From the NCBI GenBank assembly GCA_947177595.1, contig CAMWUZ010000016.1, positions 1 through 17,133 of the forward strand: a DNA stretch of 17,133 bases. The letters are read 5' to 3'. This DNA is from an uncultured Porphyromonadaceae bacterium (lineage in GTDB: Bacteria > Bacteroidota > Bacteroidia > Bacteroidales > Muribaculaceae). This document shows, in pieces, positions 6,366-14,317 of the stretch. Numbering within the stretch: the first letter of the stretch is position 1; every line of letters starts with the position of its first letter. The notes under the pieces were generated by a model. The model saw nothing but the letters and a program-made list of their open reading frames with translations, ran no database searches and was not told the origin of the DNA. Made by a program: the position numbers and the translations under genes.

Positions 6366-7601
6366 ATGACTGCACTCCGTATAGCTCTGCGATACCTCTT
6401 CTCGCGCAAGAAGCACAATGCGGTGAATGTAATCTCATGGATTTCTGTTGCGGGAGTGGCAGTCGCCACCGCAGCAATTGTTTGTGTGCTGTCGGTGTTC
6501 AACGGCTTTTCAAATCTGGCGTTTTCACGGCTCAGTGAGGTTGATCCCGATATCAAGATTGTACCGGTGAGCGGTAAGACCTTTGCAAACGGTGATTCGC
6601 TTGCCGTCGCTCTGACCGCGCTACCCGAATTTGAACTTGCCGTCCCCGTGATTGAGGAGCGCGCTCTGGCAATCTATGGAGGCAGACAATTACCGGTGAC
6701 TATTAAAGGAGTTCCGGACAATTACTCTCGTATTTCAAATATAACAAATACCGTTATAGACGGTGAACTGTTGGATTCAACCGAATATTATCCTTGCGCC
6801 ACCCTCAGTGTCGGGGTTGCTCTCAGTCTTAATGCTCGTCCTGACTATTATGAACTGTTATCGATTTATGCTCCGCGTAGAGTCGGGAGAGTGAATGCTG
6901 CCAACCCGATGAATGCATTCAGAGGCGATTCGCTGATAGTGAGCGGAGTTTATGAAGTGGAACAGAACGAATATGATGCAGATAAGGTGATAGTGCCAAT
7001 CTCTACTGCAAAAAAAATTCTCGACTATACAGATGAATCAACAGGTATAGAGTTGAAGCTCGCTACCGGAGTCAGTGAAAAGCAGGGACTTTTTGCAGCG
7101 CAGAGAGTGGTAGGTGAAACTGCTGCCGTTCAGACCAGGCTGATGCAGCAGGCTGAGTCGTTCCGCATGATTTCGGTAGAGAAATGGATAACTTTTCTAA
7201 TGCTCGCGTTCATACTTGTTATCGCATCTTTCAATGTCATATCCATAATGTCAATGCTCATAATAGAGAAGAAAGACAATATCGCGACATTTTCTGCACT
7301 TGGTGCCACCTCTGCCATGATCAGGAGAGTTTTTGTATATGAGGGTTGGCTGATTTCTCTTCTCGGCGGAGCGGTAGGACTCATTCTTGGAGTGGCGCTT
7401 TGCCTCGTACAGCAGCATTGGGGACTTATTAAACTGGGAGGTGATCCGTCTCACCTGAGTGTGTCGGTATATCCTGTGCAGCTCCAGCTTGGTGATTTGG
7501 CGGCTGTCGCAATGATAGTGGCTGTTACCGGGCTGTTCATCGGTCTCATTGCCGGCGGAATGGTCAAGCCTGGCAAGCAGTTGCTTCGAAACGAGGACTA
7601 A
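6366..7601 (+). CDS. FtsX-like ABC permease, LolC/LolE type
   Basis: A 411-residue inner-membrane protein with the four-helix layout of LolC/E and MacB permeases: one N-terminal helix (about 22-46), a periplasmic domain of about 225 residues, and three C-terminal helices (about 274-299, 326-348, 378-400). The stretch SRKKHNAVNVISWISVAGVA (13-32) and the coupling segment EKKDNIATFSALGATSAMIR (301-320) are the classic LolC/E signatures; the latter is the cytoplasmic contact with the ATPase. Family members extract lipoproteins from the inner membrane for transfer to the outer membrane. There is no LolD-type ATPase in the window, so it must be supplied elsewhere. Likely co-transcribed with rbfA. 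Which of LolC or LolE it corresponds to cannot be told. Confidence 0.85.
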   Translation: MTALRIALRYLFSRKKHNAVNVISWISVAGVAVATAAIVCVLSVFNGFSNLAFSRLSEVDPDIKIVPVSGKTFANGDSLAVALTALPEFELAVPVIEERALAIYGGRQLPVTIKGVPDNYSRISNITNTVIDGELLDSTEYYPCATLSVGVALSLNARPDYYELLSIYAPRRVGRVNAANPMNAFRGDSLIVSGVYEVEQNEYDADKVIVPISTAKKILDYTDESTGIELKLATGVSEKQGLFAAQRVVGETAAVQTRLMQQAESFRMISVEKWITFLMLAFILVIASFNVISIMSMLIIEKKDNIATFSALGATSAMIRRVFVYEGWLISLLGGAVGLILGVALCLVQQHWGLIKLGGDPSHLSVSVYPVQLQLGDLAAVAMIVAVTGLFIGLIAGGMVKPGKQLLRNED

Positions 7602-7635
7602 GAGCCGTTTATATTAGAGCTGTCTCCTGAAGTTA

Positions 7636-8106
7636 TCAGAAATCATTGCGGAATGCTGCGAGCATACGCTCCTTGACGAGGTGCTGGTGCTCGGCATCGC
7701 CATAGTTGGCAAACGGATAAATTGATATCCCTCCTCGCGGTGTGAACAGTCCGATAACTTCCAGATAGCGCGGATTCATCAGCCTGACAAGGTCTTTCAT
7801 GATGATATTGATGCAATCTTCATGGAAATCGCCGTGGTTTCTGAAGCTGAAAAGATATAACTTAAGGCTTTTGCTCTCAACCATAAGTTCACGCGGGATA
7901 TAGTTGATTATAATTCTGGCGAAATCGGGCTGTCCGGTCTTTGGGCACAGCGAGGTGAATTCCGGACAGGTGAAGGTGACAAGATAGTCATTTTCTGGAT
8001 GCTTATTGATAAATGTTTCAAGCACCTGTGGAGAATAAGTGTCCGGATATCTGGTGTCGGTGTTTCCGAGAAGAGTCACACCTTCAAGCTCGTTTTCGTT
8101 TCTCAT
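7636..8106 (-). CDS. queF: NADPH-dependent 7-cyano-7-deazaguanine reductase QueF
   Basis: A 156-residue enzyme reducing preQ0 to preQ1 in queuosine tRNA modification. It is the short, single-domain form like that of Bacillus subtilis. The catalytic region CPEFTSLCPKTGQPDF (47-62) gives Cys54 as the nucleophile that forms the thioimide and Asp61 as the proton donor. The family motif ESKSLKLYLFSFRNH (77-91) and FHE (94-96) provide the substrate-binding His and Glu. The related GTP cyclohydrolase I fold lacks this E-S/L-K-S-x-K motif, so that alternative is excluded. It starts 10 bases after the glucosaminidase stop, as the last gene of the minus-strand run. No other queuosine gene is visible. 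The 34 bases to the convergent permease stop show no clear terminator. Confidence 0.95.
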   Translation of the reverse strand: MRNENELEGVTLLGNTDTRYPDTYSPQVLETFINKHPENDYLVTFTCPEFTSLCPKTGQPDFARIIINYIPRELMVESKSLKLYLFSFRNHGDFHEDCINIIMKDLVRLMNPRYLEVIGLFTPRGGISIYPFANYGDAEHQHLVKERMLAAFRNDF

Positions 8107-8116
8107 AACTGTTCGG

Positions 8117-8812
8117 TTACTGCCATTTAAAATTTTTCATCTGCCGGAATAACGTGAGTATCCTATCGGCATAGTGGGAATTCATAGCCCATCTGTTATT
8201 CAAATCCTGCCAGGTGGGAGCGACACCGCGGGTCACCAATGTGAACCTCGGATCTATTATCACTTCTCCTTTTGGCAGGGGTTTATTGCAGGCGTAGGCG
8301 TAGAGATGCTGAATCTGGGCTGTTACTCCGTCCTCAATTGTATCGAATGAGTGTCCTTTGAGCCCAAGCCTGGTCACGCCGAGTCCGCAATAGTTATGCT
8401 GGTCCGGAGTCACTGCGGTACCTCCTGTGAATTTAAACCATCCGGTTTCAAGGGCAGACTGACAGAGGGCGATGTCACCTCTCACTCCATATATTTCTCC
8501 CACATGGTAGAATGCTTCGGCTATCTCACGGTCAAATTCGGGGTTCCGCGACAGTATGTAGCGGTACATTGTTTCCACATCCACCTCGGGACGTCCTAAA
8601 ATAGTTACGGCTCCGTCTGAAAGAGTATCTTCGGTAACGTGCGAATCTTTGTCCGCCGTGATTTCCTCCTGCATCACCTCAAAGATGATGTCTTCGGGTA
8701 TGACAATTGTGTCCTGCTGAATTTTATTCAGCGGTTTACGTTTTTTTGCTCCGGCGGTAGTTTCACCGGTACACATTAATATAATAAGCAGGAATGTGAT
8801 AACCGTTTTCAT
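8117..8812 (-). CDS. Secreted glucosaminidase-domain protein (GH73-like)
   Basis: A 231-residue exported protein, probably a peptidoglycan N-acetylglucosaminidase or a related glycan hydrolase. Residues 1-20 form a signal peptide; a Cys at 14 is not in a proper lipobox. A linker (about 21-75, rich in D, E and I) precedes the catalytic domain. There IALCQSALETGWFKF (114-128) places Glu122 as the likely general acid, followed by DQHNYCGLGVTRLG (137-150), the usual N(N)YxGLG segment, and SFDTIEDGVTAQIQHLYAY (155-173). I chose the ATG at 8812, since a longer in-frame reading adds an extra 48 residues lacking a start context. It is 25 bases downstream of the Wzz-like gene and 10 bases upstream of queF, so it appears co-transcribed with the export genes. 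Confidence 0.82.
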   Translation of the reverse strand: MKTVITFLLIILMCTGETTAGAKKRKPLNKIQQDTIVIPEDIIFEVMQEEITADKDSHVTEDTLSDGAVTILGRPEVDVETMYRYILSRNPEFDREIAEAFYHVGEIYGVRGDIALCQSALETGWFKFTGGTAVTPDQHNYCGLGVTRLGLKGHSFDTIEDGVTAQIQHLYAYACNKPLPKGEVIIDPRFTLVTRGVAPTWQDLNNRWAMNSHYADRILTLFRQMKNFKWQ

Positions 8813-8837
8813 CGGGTATCTGGCAGAAAGTAGCGGG

Positions 8838-9980
8838 TTAATCCTCTGTTTCGGTGCCGTGGGTTGTATCGGAGTCTTTTTTGCCGCGGAACGCTGCAAC
8901 GAGCTCCCGACCAAACAAAATCCACGCAGCGCATGCAACAACAGCAACAAATACACAACCGACCATGATAATCATCTTGGAGGGCTTGGAGGGTGCGAGT
9001 GGCACGGTTGCCGGTTGCAAGATAGTATATACGGGGGTGATTTCCTGTACCTTAGCCTTAGCCATCTGCAACTGCTGGGCAGTGGTGTTGTAGAGATTAT
9101 ATGCGAGTTGCATCTCGTTTTGCAGACGCTCCTCCTCATTACGCATCGTGCGGAGAATCACGCCCTGATTCTTATCCATGTAGTTTGCATAGCGTTGCTG
9201 CGCCTCATAGTAATCGGTGCGAGCCTCGTCATTGAGAGTCTGAGCGTATTCGAGGTCTTTACGCGCTTTGTTTGTACGGTAATCGGTAACGTATGCTTTG
9301 AGACGTTCTGCAACAGTGTCGGCAAGAATGGCTGAAACCATAGGATCCTGCATCGTTACACTGATGGATATGACCGAGGTCTTGGAATCGACATCCACTC
9401 CAACTCTTGCGCCGAGGGTGTTGACTACTCCGTTTTGCTCCGGAGTGAGCTGAAATGAATCAATGGTCTTTTCGTCATCTTTGGTGCCTGAGGATTTGAA
9501 AATAGACATGATTCCTCCCACAGCTTTGCCCGGCAGATACATAACAGCGCTCCACCAGGGGGCGGAGAGGTTGTGGCTCACATAATCTTCAACTGTTTTC
9601 TGAGTACCGTCCTTTTCTGTAACCTTAACGTCAAAAAGATCAAGCGAGAACGGAATTGAACTGACAATATCAGGGTATAGCTGCGGGCTGAAGGCATCTT
9701 TGCCCTGACTCATATTGGTATTGATGCCTGCGAGAGCGGCAAGTGCACCGAGATTGGCTGAACCGCCTCCGCCTTGAGTTGCTTCCGGAGCAAGTTTGAT
9801 GATGGTGGTGTACTCTTTGGGGATTGAGAACGCGATGATGATTCCGGCAAGAAGTCCGATTCCTCCCCATTTCAGAATCTTACGTTTCTCAGACCATAAT
9901 TTGCGCGCGAGTTCCAGCAGGTCTATCTCCTGCTCGGTATCTTCGGGACTGCTTATATTCTTGTTCTGCTCTGCCTGCAT
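8838..9980 (-). CDS. Wzz-like chain-length determinant protein
   Basis: A 380-residue inner-membrane polysaccharide co-polymerase. It has a cytoplasmic N-terminus with the Wzz segment EIDLLELARKLWSEKRKIL (18-36), a first helix (about 37-53), a long periplasmic part and a second helix (about 335-356) preceded by the proline-rich TVPLAPSKPSK (325-335). The periplasmic part includes a G- and A-rich loop (68-88), an amphipathic PWWSAVMYLPGKAVGGIMSI (141-160), which is typical of Bacteroidales members, and a coiled-coil region (about 215-310). No C-terminal tyrosine kinase is fused. Such proteins set the chain length of polymer and, with Wza-like proteins, link synthesis to export. The ATG lies 5 bases after the export-protein stop, implying translational coupling. 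Confidence 0.9.
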   Translation of the reverse strand: MQAEQNKNISSPEDTEQEIDLLELARKLWSEKRKILKWGGIGLLAGIIIAFSIPKEYTTIIKLAPEATQGGGGSANLGALAALAGINTNMSQGKDAFSPQLYPDIVSSIPFSLDLFDVKVTEKDGTQKTVEDYVSHNLSAPWWSAVMYLPGKAVGGIMSIFKSSGTKDDEKTIDSFQLTPEQNGVVNTLGARVGVDVDSKTSVISISVTMQDPMVSAILADTVAERLKAYVTDYRTNKARKDLEYAQTLNDEARTDYYEAQQRYANYMDKNQGVILRTMRNEEERLQNEMQLAYNLYNTTAQQLQMAKAKVQEITPVYTILQPATVPLAPSKPSKMIIMVGCVFVAVVACAAWILFGRELVAAFRGKKDSDTTHGTETED

Positions 9981-9985
9981 GATAG

Positions 9986-12445
9986 TTATTTCTTGAATAT
10001 GGAGTAGATTGTAGCCGCCATGGTGCCGAGTGTGGAGAACGAGCTGACATATCCGAGAATCTGAGCCCAGTTTGTACCTCCGTTTTTAGGCTTGGACGGA
10101 ACGATAATCTGGCATCCCGGTTCTATAGGGGTATTTCTCTGCGCTCTCGCGACCATACCGTTCATATATACCACGAATGCTTTGCTTTTTCTTGCTCTCT
10201 CGCCATATCCGCCAGCCTGGTCGATATACCAGCTAAGTTTCTTGCCGGGCTGGAAACCGACAACATTGGGGAACATAACATCACCACTGATTTTTACGGT
10301 ACTGAGTTCCTGAGGAATCACGAGCTTGTCACCCTCCTGAAGCACGAGGTCGTAGGCGCTGCCTGGATAGCTGAGCGCTTTTTCAAGCTCAAGACCTACG
10401 CTGTAAACTTCGGTTAGCACGAGCTTGTCAACCGAGATGGAGTCTTCCGCGTTCTGGGTTGCAAGTCGGAGCGATTCATCGCGTGCGGCGATTTCATCCT
10501 CTGTCATTTTTCTAAGAAGTCTCGCACCACGGGGATATGCACCTTCGATAATACCACCGCAGCGGCGTATGATGTCGCTGATACGCTCGTTTCTTGACTG
10601 GAGAGCGTATTCTCCTTCAAACAGCACCTCGCCTTCTACTGTCACGAGTTTCTGTTCCTGATATCCGGGGCTCTTGCGAATCTCTACAATATCGTATGGC
10701 TTTAGGCGGAATTCCGGGTCACCGTTGATAAGGAGACCGTTCTTGAGGGCAAATGTGAATACCTTTGCTGTCTGTTCGGTCGGACGCATACTTGTGGGAT
10801 CCATTATGCGCCGTGACACATCCACTCTTGCTGTTGAGGCTCCCTGACGCAGACCGCCTGCCATGACAATAAGGTCTTCGACAGACATTCCCTTTGCGTA
10901 CGGGTAGTCACCCGGATCGGCTACCTGACCGTTGATTGTCACTTCACCCTGGTCATTGATTTCTTTGGCGCTTGACACCACGAGAATGTCGTTTGGCTGC
11001 AATACTATGTCCTTTGCTCTGCCTTCAAGAATATCGCCGAGCGCAATGCCTTGAGCCTCAAGAGTCTGCCCCTCTCCTTCATGGTAAAGAATCGCACGGT
11101 CAAGATATGCATCTTCCGAAAGTCCTTGTGCAGCCTTGATAATATCTTTGAGAGTAGTGTTGCCGTTGCCGAGAGCATACATACCGGGGCGGAGCACAGA
11201 GCCTCTTAGCTCGACCCGGTTGAGGAAACGTTCGTTTACCTCGCCAATATTTACAATATCTCCGTCTTTAAGGCGATATCCTGAGAAATCCGTGTTCTCC
11301 ACATTATATATCTCATTCTCTTTTCCGGTAGAACGGTTTACGGTAATCATATCGGTGTATGCGTTTCCTGCAAATCCGCCTGAATATTTGAGAAGATCGG
11401 CAAGTGTTTCACCCTCTTTGAGCTCATAGTACATTGGGCGTTTGACATTGCCCTCTACGTTCACCAGTTGTTCGTATGGAGGAACGATAACAACGTCACC
11501 TTCCTGCATTCGGATGCTCCCCGCCTGTTTGCCTCCGAAGAGATAATCATATATATCAACATCCACGAGACGGTTCCCGTTCCGGATGATGTGCACATTT
11601 CTGAGTGAGCCGACTTCATTGATACCTCCGGCACGATAGAGCGCATTGAAAACGTTAGAGAAAGGGGATAACCGGTATGAACCTGGCACATTCACCTCAC
11701 CCATCACATTGACGAGAATGCTTCTGATTTCGCCGAGGTTGATGCTTATGTCGGTCTCCTCATCTTCCACACCGGCATATTTCTTGGCGAAAATCTGCTT
11801 CAGGCGGCTGTTGGCTTCTGCTATGGTGAGTCCGTTTAGTGATACCGGACCTATCTGTGATATGATGATGCTTCCCTCGGGTGAGATATAATCGCGAATC
11901 TGATCCTCGCTTGCTCCCCAGATGTCAATCACCACCTCGTCACCAGGGCCGAGACGGTAATCGCTGGGTGTAGCCATGTTCTCGTTAGGCTCAAACGAGA
12001 GATCTTTGGTAGTGAATATGTCGTGACCATATATTTTTTTCCTCGCCACAGTATCGGAAATGGCGTATTGTAGAGAGTCCGGGAGCATAACGTCAAACAC
12101 ACTTCCCATTTTTGAGATTGTCTGGTCGTCCGGCTTCTTTGCGGTGCGCAGGCGCGATTCTCTCGTGCCTTCGAGTTTGTCACCGGCATTGTTTTTTGAA
12201 GATGTTTTCTTGACAGATGCAGCTGTCTCTTCGGTGCCGGCATACTGGTCGCGCAATCTTTCTATCTGGTCTCTGGTAACTCCTTTTGCAAGTAGTTCTT
12301 TACCAATCTGCTGCTCTGTCTTGCCGATAGCTGCCTGACGTTTGATGTAGTCAATAACCTGTTGGTCTGTCATCTTAGCCCATGCTGTCAATGTTGCCAC
12401 TACCGCAACAATGGTCAGGAGGATCCTTCTTAAGGTGGTTGACAT
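9986..12445 (-). CDS. Wza-like polysaccharide export protein with six SLBB repeats
   Basis: An 819-residue exported protein. A signal peptide covers 1-23 (ending AWA). A helical domain MTDQQVIDYIKRQ to IERLRDQYAG (25-70) is usual in Bacteroidetes members. A basic linker follows (71-108), then a Poly_export domain (about 163-245, opening YRLGPGDEVVIDIWG). Six SLBB repeats start near 244, 326, 410, 501, 600 and 716, each opening V-x-G-x-V-x-x-P-G-x-Y or a variant. A hydrophobic C-terminal segment (about 795-816) could be a membrane anchor. Wza-like proteins form the periplasm-spanning and outer-membrane channel for capsule or exopolysaccharide. The sequence lacks a lipobox Cys, unlike E. coli Wza. 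The ATG at 12445 is preferred to an in-frame TTG at 12466. It is 30 bases downstream of the WecA-like gene and 5 bases upstream of the Wzz-like gene. Confidence 0.92.
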   Translation of the reverse strand: MSTTLRRILLTIVAVVATLTAWAKMTDQQVIDYIKRQAAIGKTEQQIGKELLAKGVTRDQIERLRDQYAGTEETAASVKKTSSKNNAGDKLEGTRESRLRTAKKPDDQTISKMGSVFDVMLPDSLQYAISDTVARKKIYGHDIFTTKDLSFEPNENMATPSDYRLGPGDEVVIDIWGASEDQIRDYISPEGSIIISQIGPVSLNGLTIAEANSRLKQIFAKKYAGVEDEETDISINLGEIRSILVNVMGEVNVPGSYRLSPFSNVFNALYRAGGINEVGSLRNVHIIRNGNRLVDVDIYDYLFGGKQAGSIRMQEGDVVIVPPYEQLVNVEGNVKRPMYYELKEGETLADLLKYSGGFAGNAYTDMITVNRSTGKENEIYNVENTDFSGYRLKDGDIVNIGEVNERFLNRVELRGSVLRPGMYALGNGNTTLKDIIKAAQGLSEDAYLDRAILYHEGEGQTLEAQGIALGDILEGRAKDIVLQPNDILVVSSAKEINDQGEVTINGQVADPGDYPYAKGMSVEDLIVMAGGLRQGASTARVDVSRRIMDPTSMRPTEQTAKVFTFALKNGLLINGDPEFRLKPYDIVEIRKSPGYQEQKLVTVEGEVLFEGEYALQSRNERISDIIRRCGGIIEGAYPRGARLLRKMTEDEIAARDESLRLATQNAEDSISVDKLVLTEVYSVGLELEKALSYPGSAYDLVLQEGDKLVIPQELSTVKISGDVMFPNVVGFQPGKKLSWYIDQAGGYGERARKSKAFVVYMNGMVARAQRNTPIEPGCQIIVPSKPKNGGTNWAQILGYVSSFSTLGTMAATIYSIFKK

Positions 12446-12475
12446 TTTCAGTTCCGTTTTATTCAAAAATAGAAT

Positions 12476-13612
12476 TCATTTATCTTTATCTGCTGATTCC
12501 TGCAGCTTTGCCTCGTGCTTTTTACGCCTGTCGGTAAGCCACCAGTTGGCTAATGTCCATGCTGCGATATCAAGTAGAAGCAGAATGTTTACTTCGATAT
12601 ATTTGGAGAGAACGATGTTGAAAAGGCTAAAAATAACAGCAGACATCACAATGAGTGTCATGGCGAGACGCTGATTCACACCAAGTGCGAGAATCTTGTG
12701 GTGGATATGGGTTTTGTCCGGCAGGAACGGATTGCCGTGACGCAGGATACGGCGGAAGAATACGCGCACAACATCAAAGCAAGGTATGATGAGAGGCGAC
12801 ACCGCGAGAATCACCGGGTTTGTGCCGAACACGGGAATTGTTTCCGGAGCGCATTGCAGCAGGGTGAGTCCGAGGAATACAAGGAATAAACCGATTGTGA
12901 GGCTGCCTGTATCGCCCATGAAAATTTTCTTGCGTTTTTCGGGATTTCCGAAAACATTATAGTAGAAAAACTGGATGAGCACACCAAATGCGGCAAAAGA
13001 AATCATGGCATACACCGGCTTCCCAATTATAAGGAATGCTGAGCCGTAGAGAATGAACGCCACTCCACTCAGACCGGAAGCAAGACCATCGATACCGTCA
13101 ATAAGGTTTATGGCGTTGATTATATAGACCACCATGAGTATGGTGAGAGGAATCCCGAGGAACGGGCTTATGTGATGAAGTCCCAAAACTCCGTGGAGGT
13201 TATTAATCCAGAGTCCGCCGCCTATCAGGAGTACCGAGCAAAAAATCTGCACGATGAATTTTGCACGGTATCGAATACCGATAAGGTCGTCAGCTATACC
13301 TGTGAGGTAGAGCATGAGGAGCGCGCAGAAGCCGAATGAAACTGCCTGAGCATTTTCACCCATGGTCTGTTCTATGCTTCTGTCGCCGGTAAGATAGGCA
13401 AAACCGAGAAGAAGAGAGACTGAGAAGCATATCACGGGAGTGAATGCAATGCCTCCGAGCCGTGGCACTGTGCCTCTGTGGATTTTGCGTTCATCCGGTT
13501 CGTCAAAAAGTTTTCTCCGGAAAGAGACAAGGAGAATCTGCGGAATGATAATTCCCGCAAACAGGATGCTTAACAGCATGGCGGAGATGGAGCTCAGAAT
13601 CCAGGATGTCAT
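12476..13612 (-). CDS. WecA-like undecaprenyl-phosphate sugar-1-phosphate transferase
   Basis: A 378-residue polytopic inner-membrane enzyme (about 10-11 hydrophobic segments) of the MraY/WecA family. It transfers a sugar 1-phosphate, typically GlcNAc-1-P or a related amino sugar, from a UDP-sugar to undecaprenyl phosphate, starting polymer assembly. Motifs visible in order are FDEPDERKIHRGTVPRLGG (36-54), GIADDLIG (105-112, the Mg-binding aspartates), NLIDGIDGLASG (169-180), FMGDTGS (231-237) and DKTHIHH (299-305), the HIHH signature that separates WecA/TagO types from MraY. Substrate cannot be read from the sequence. First gene of a run with the Wza-, Wzz-, glucosaminidase and queF genes. 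Preceded by a leader of about 220 bases carrying two inverted repeats. Confidence 0.93.
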   Translation of the reverse strand: MTSWILSSISAMLLSILFAGIIIPQILLVSFRRKLFDEPDERKIHRGTVPRLGGIAFTPVICFSVSLLLGFAYLTGDRSIEQTMGENAQAVSFGFCALLMLYLTGIADDLIGIRYRAKFIVQIFCSVLLIGGGLWINNLHGVLGLHHISPFLGIPLTILMVVYIINAINLIDGIDGLASGLSGVAFILYGSAFLIIGKPVYAMISFAAFGVLIQFFYYNVFGNPEKRKKIFMGDTGSLTIGLFLVFLGLTLLQCAPETIPVFGTNPVILAVSPLIIPCFDVVRVFFRRILRHGNPFLPDKTHIHHKILALGVNQRLAMTLIVMSAVIFSLFNIVLSKYIEVNILLLLDIAAWTLANWWLTDRRKKHEAKLQESADKDK

Positions 13613-13650
13613 GATTTCAGGTATTAGGTGTGTTCGGTAAAGCAGTCAAG

Positions 13651-13686
13651 CAAAAATATGTCAACCGGAGTTGGCTCTCTGGTTGA
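13651..13686 (-). terminator. Attenuator-like hairpin in the wecA leader
   Basis: TCAACCGGAG at 13661-13670 pairs with CTCTGGTTGA at 13677-13686 (10 pairs, one G-U), loop of six bases. On the minus strand it is followed, after CATA, by TTTTT (13652-13656). It sits between the putative promoter and the wecA ATG, about 40 bases from the start, so it would act as a leader terminator rather than the end of a gene. Function inferred. Confidence 0.5.
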
Positions 13687-13787
13687 AGGTATGGTGTGAT
13701 CCTGTGGTTTAATTTGCTCATTATGCTTGCACTGGTTTTAAGTGTACAGTCTGCCGGCTTGAAACTACTTTCGGTTTTTAGCTGACG

Positions 13788-13830
13788 AATAGGGCGTTTT
13801 GTCGGATAAACCGCGTTTTAACGTCCTATT
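13788..13830 (-). promoter_or_regulatory. 11-bp inverted repeat at the start of the wecA leader
   Basis: AATAGGGCGTT at 13788-13798 pairs with AACGTCCTATT at 13820-13830 over 11 positions with one G-U pair; loop of 21 bases. It begins five bases downstream of the presumed -7 box, so the transcript would open with this stem. The loop holds two copies of AAAACGC (complement). A role in antitermination, RNA stability or regulator binding is possible. Confidence 0.5.
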
Positions 13831-13834
13831 TCCG

Positions 13835-13866
13835 CAAAGATAGGCTAAAAATGTTAAAGGTGCAAG
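13835..13866 (-). promoter_or_regulatory. Probable promoter of the wecA-wza-wzz run
   Basis: The complement has TATCTTTG (13835-13842), an exact -7 box, with CTTG at 13863-13866, one mismatch from TTTG, 20 bases upstream. It lies between the lipoprotein gene and wecA, giving a leader of about 215-220 bases. The whole spacer 13613-13903 (291 bases) holds this promoter and two inverted repeats and no convincing gene. Confidence 0.6.
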
Positions 13867-13903
13867 CGATTTGTTTTAAATCTCTCTGCTAAACATCCCC
13901 CGG

Positions 13904-14317
13904 TTAAAATTTGCGCATGATGATTCTTGACTTCGTGCTCGCGATAGTGAGATGGTCGGAGTTCAGCTTTTCAATCTTGAAATTTGTCTCGGTGTCATAA
14001 ATTCCCCAGGGCAGTAGGGCGCCCTCGTTATAGTTTGCCGGGAAGTATGGAAATTCCAGAGTGAGTGAAGTGCCTGAATAGGTCATGATACCGGTTGCGA
14101 ATACTGTGGGATGTGACAGATTGACAGTATGCAGGTAGAAGCAGTAGAAAATGTCGGTAGGCTCTGTTACAGTGCCGGTTGATAAATCTTCAACCGTCAG
14201 CACTCTCCATTGCCCGTCCAGTTCGCCGTTTATTCCCCCTTTTCTGCATGAGGAGAGTATGGCGAGAGTGAAAACGACAGCAACTAATGCCAGTATTCTC
14301 GTGATATACCTTTTCAT
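13904..14317 (-). CDS. Small lipoprotein of unknown function coupled to Wzi gene
   Basis: A 137-residue lipoprotein I cannot assign to a named gene. The signal peptide ends LSSC, lipidated Cys at residue 24. The mature part starts ELDGQWRVLTVEDL (32-45), the opening strand of lipocalin-like proteins of Bacteroidetes, and goes on as a chain of predicted beta strands ending TIASTKSRIIMRKF. A small beta-barrel fold is a reasonable guess. The ATG at 14317 overlaps the wzi stop as ATGA (4-bp overlap), so its translation is probably coupled to that of Wzi; an in-frame TTG at 14323 is less likely. A role as a partner of Wzi at the outer membrane is inference from this overlap. It could also sit on the periplasmic side. 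Confidence 0.75.
   Translation of the reverse strand: MKRYITRILALVAVVFTLAILSSCRKGGINGELDGQWRVLTVEDLSTGTVTEPTDIFYCFYLHTVNLSHPTVFATGIMTYSGTSLTLEFPYFPANYNEGALLPWGIYDTETNFKIEKLNSDHLTIASTKSRIIMRKF

Noticed and set aside
7602..7635. Terminator between the convergent permease and queF
   Set aside because: The 34 bases hold no stem with a T tract on either strand.
7636..8106. Alternative call of the QueF gene as GTP cyclohydrolase I
   Set aside because: The E-S-K-S-x-K motif and the catalytic Cys54/Asp61 pattern belong to QueF, and the zinc-binding pattern of cyclohydrolase I is missing.
8106..8160. preQ1 riboswitch before queF
   Set aside because: Only 10 bases separate queF from the preceding gene, and no preQ1 aptamer pattern was seen in the surrounding sequence.
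8796..9335. 179-codon plus-strand open frame opposite the Wzz-like gene
   Set aside because: Antisense to the Wzz-like gene and spanning its gap to the glucosaminidase gene; no recognisable domain and no promoter.
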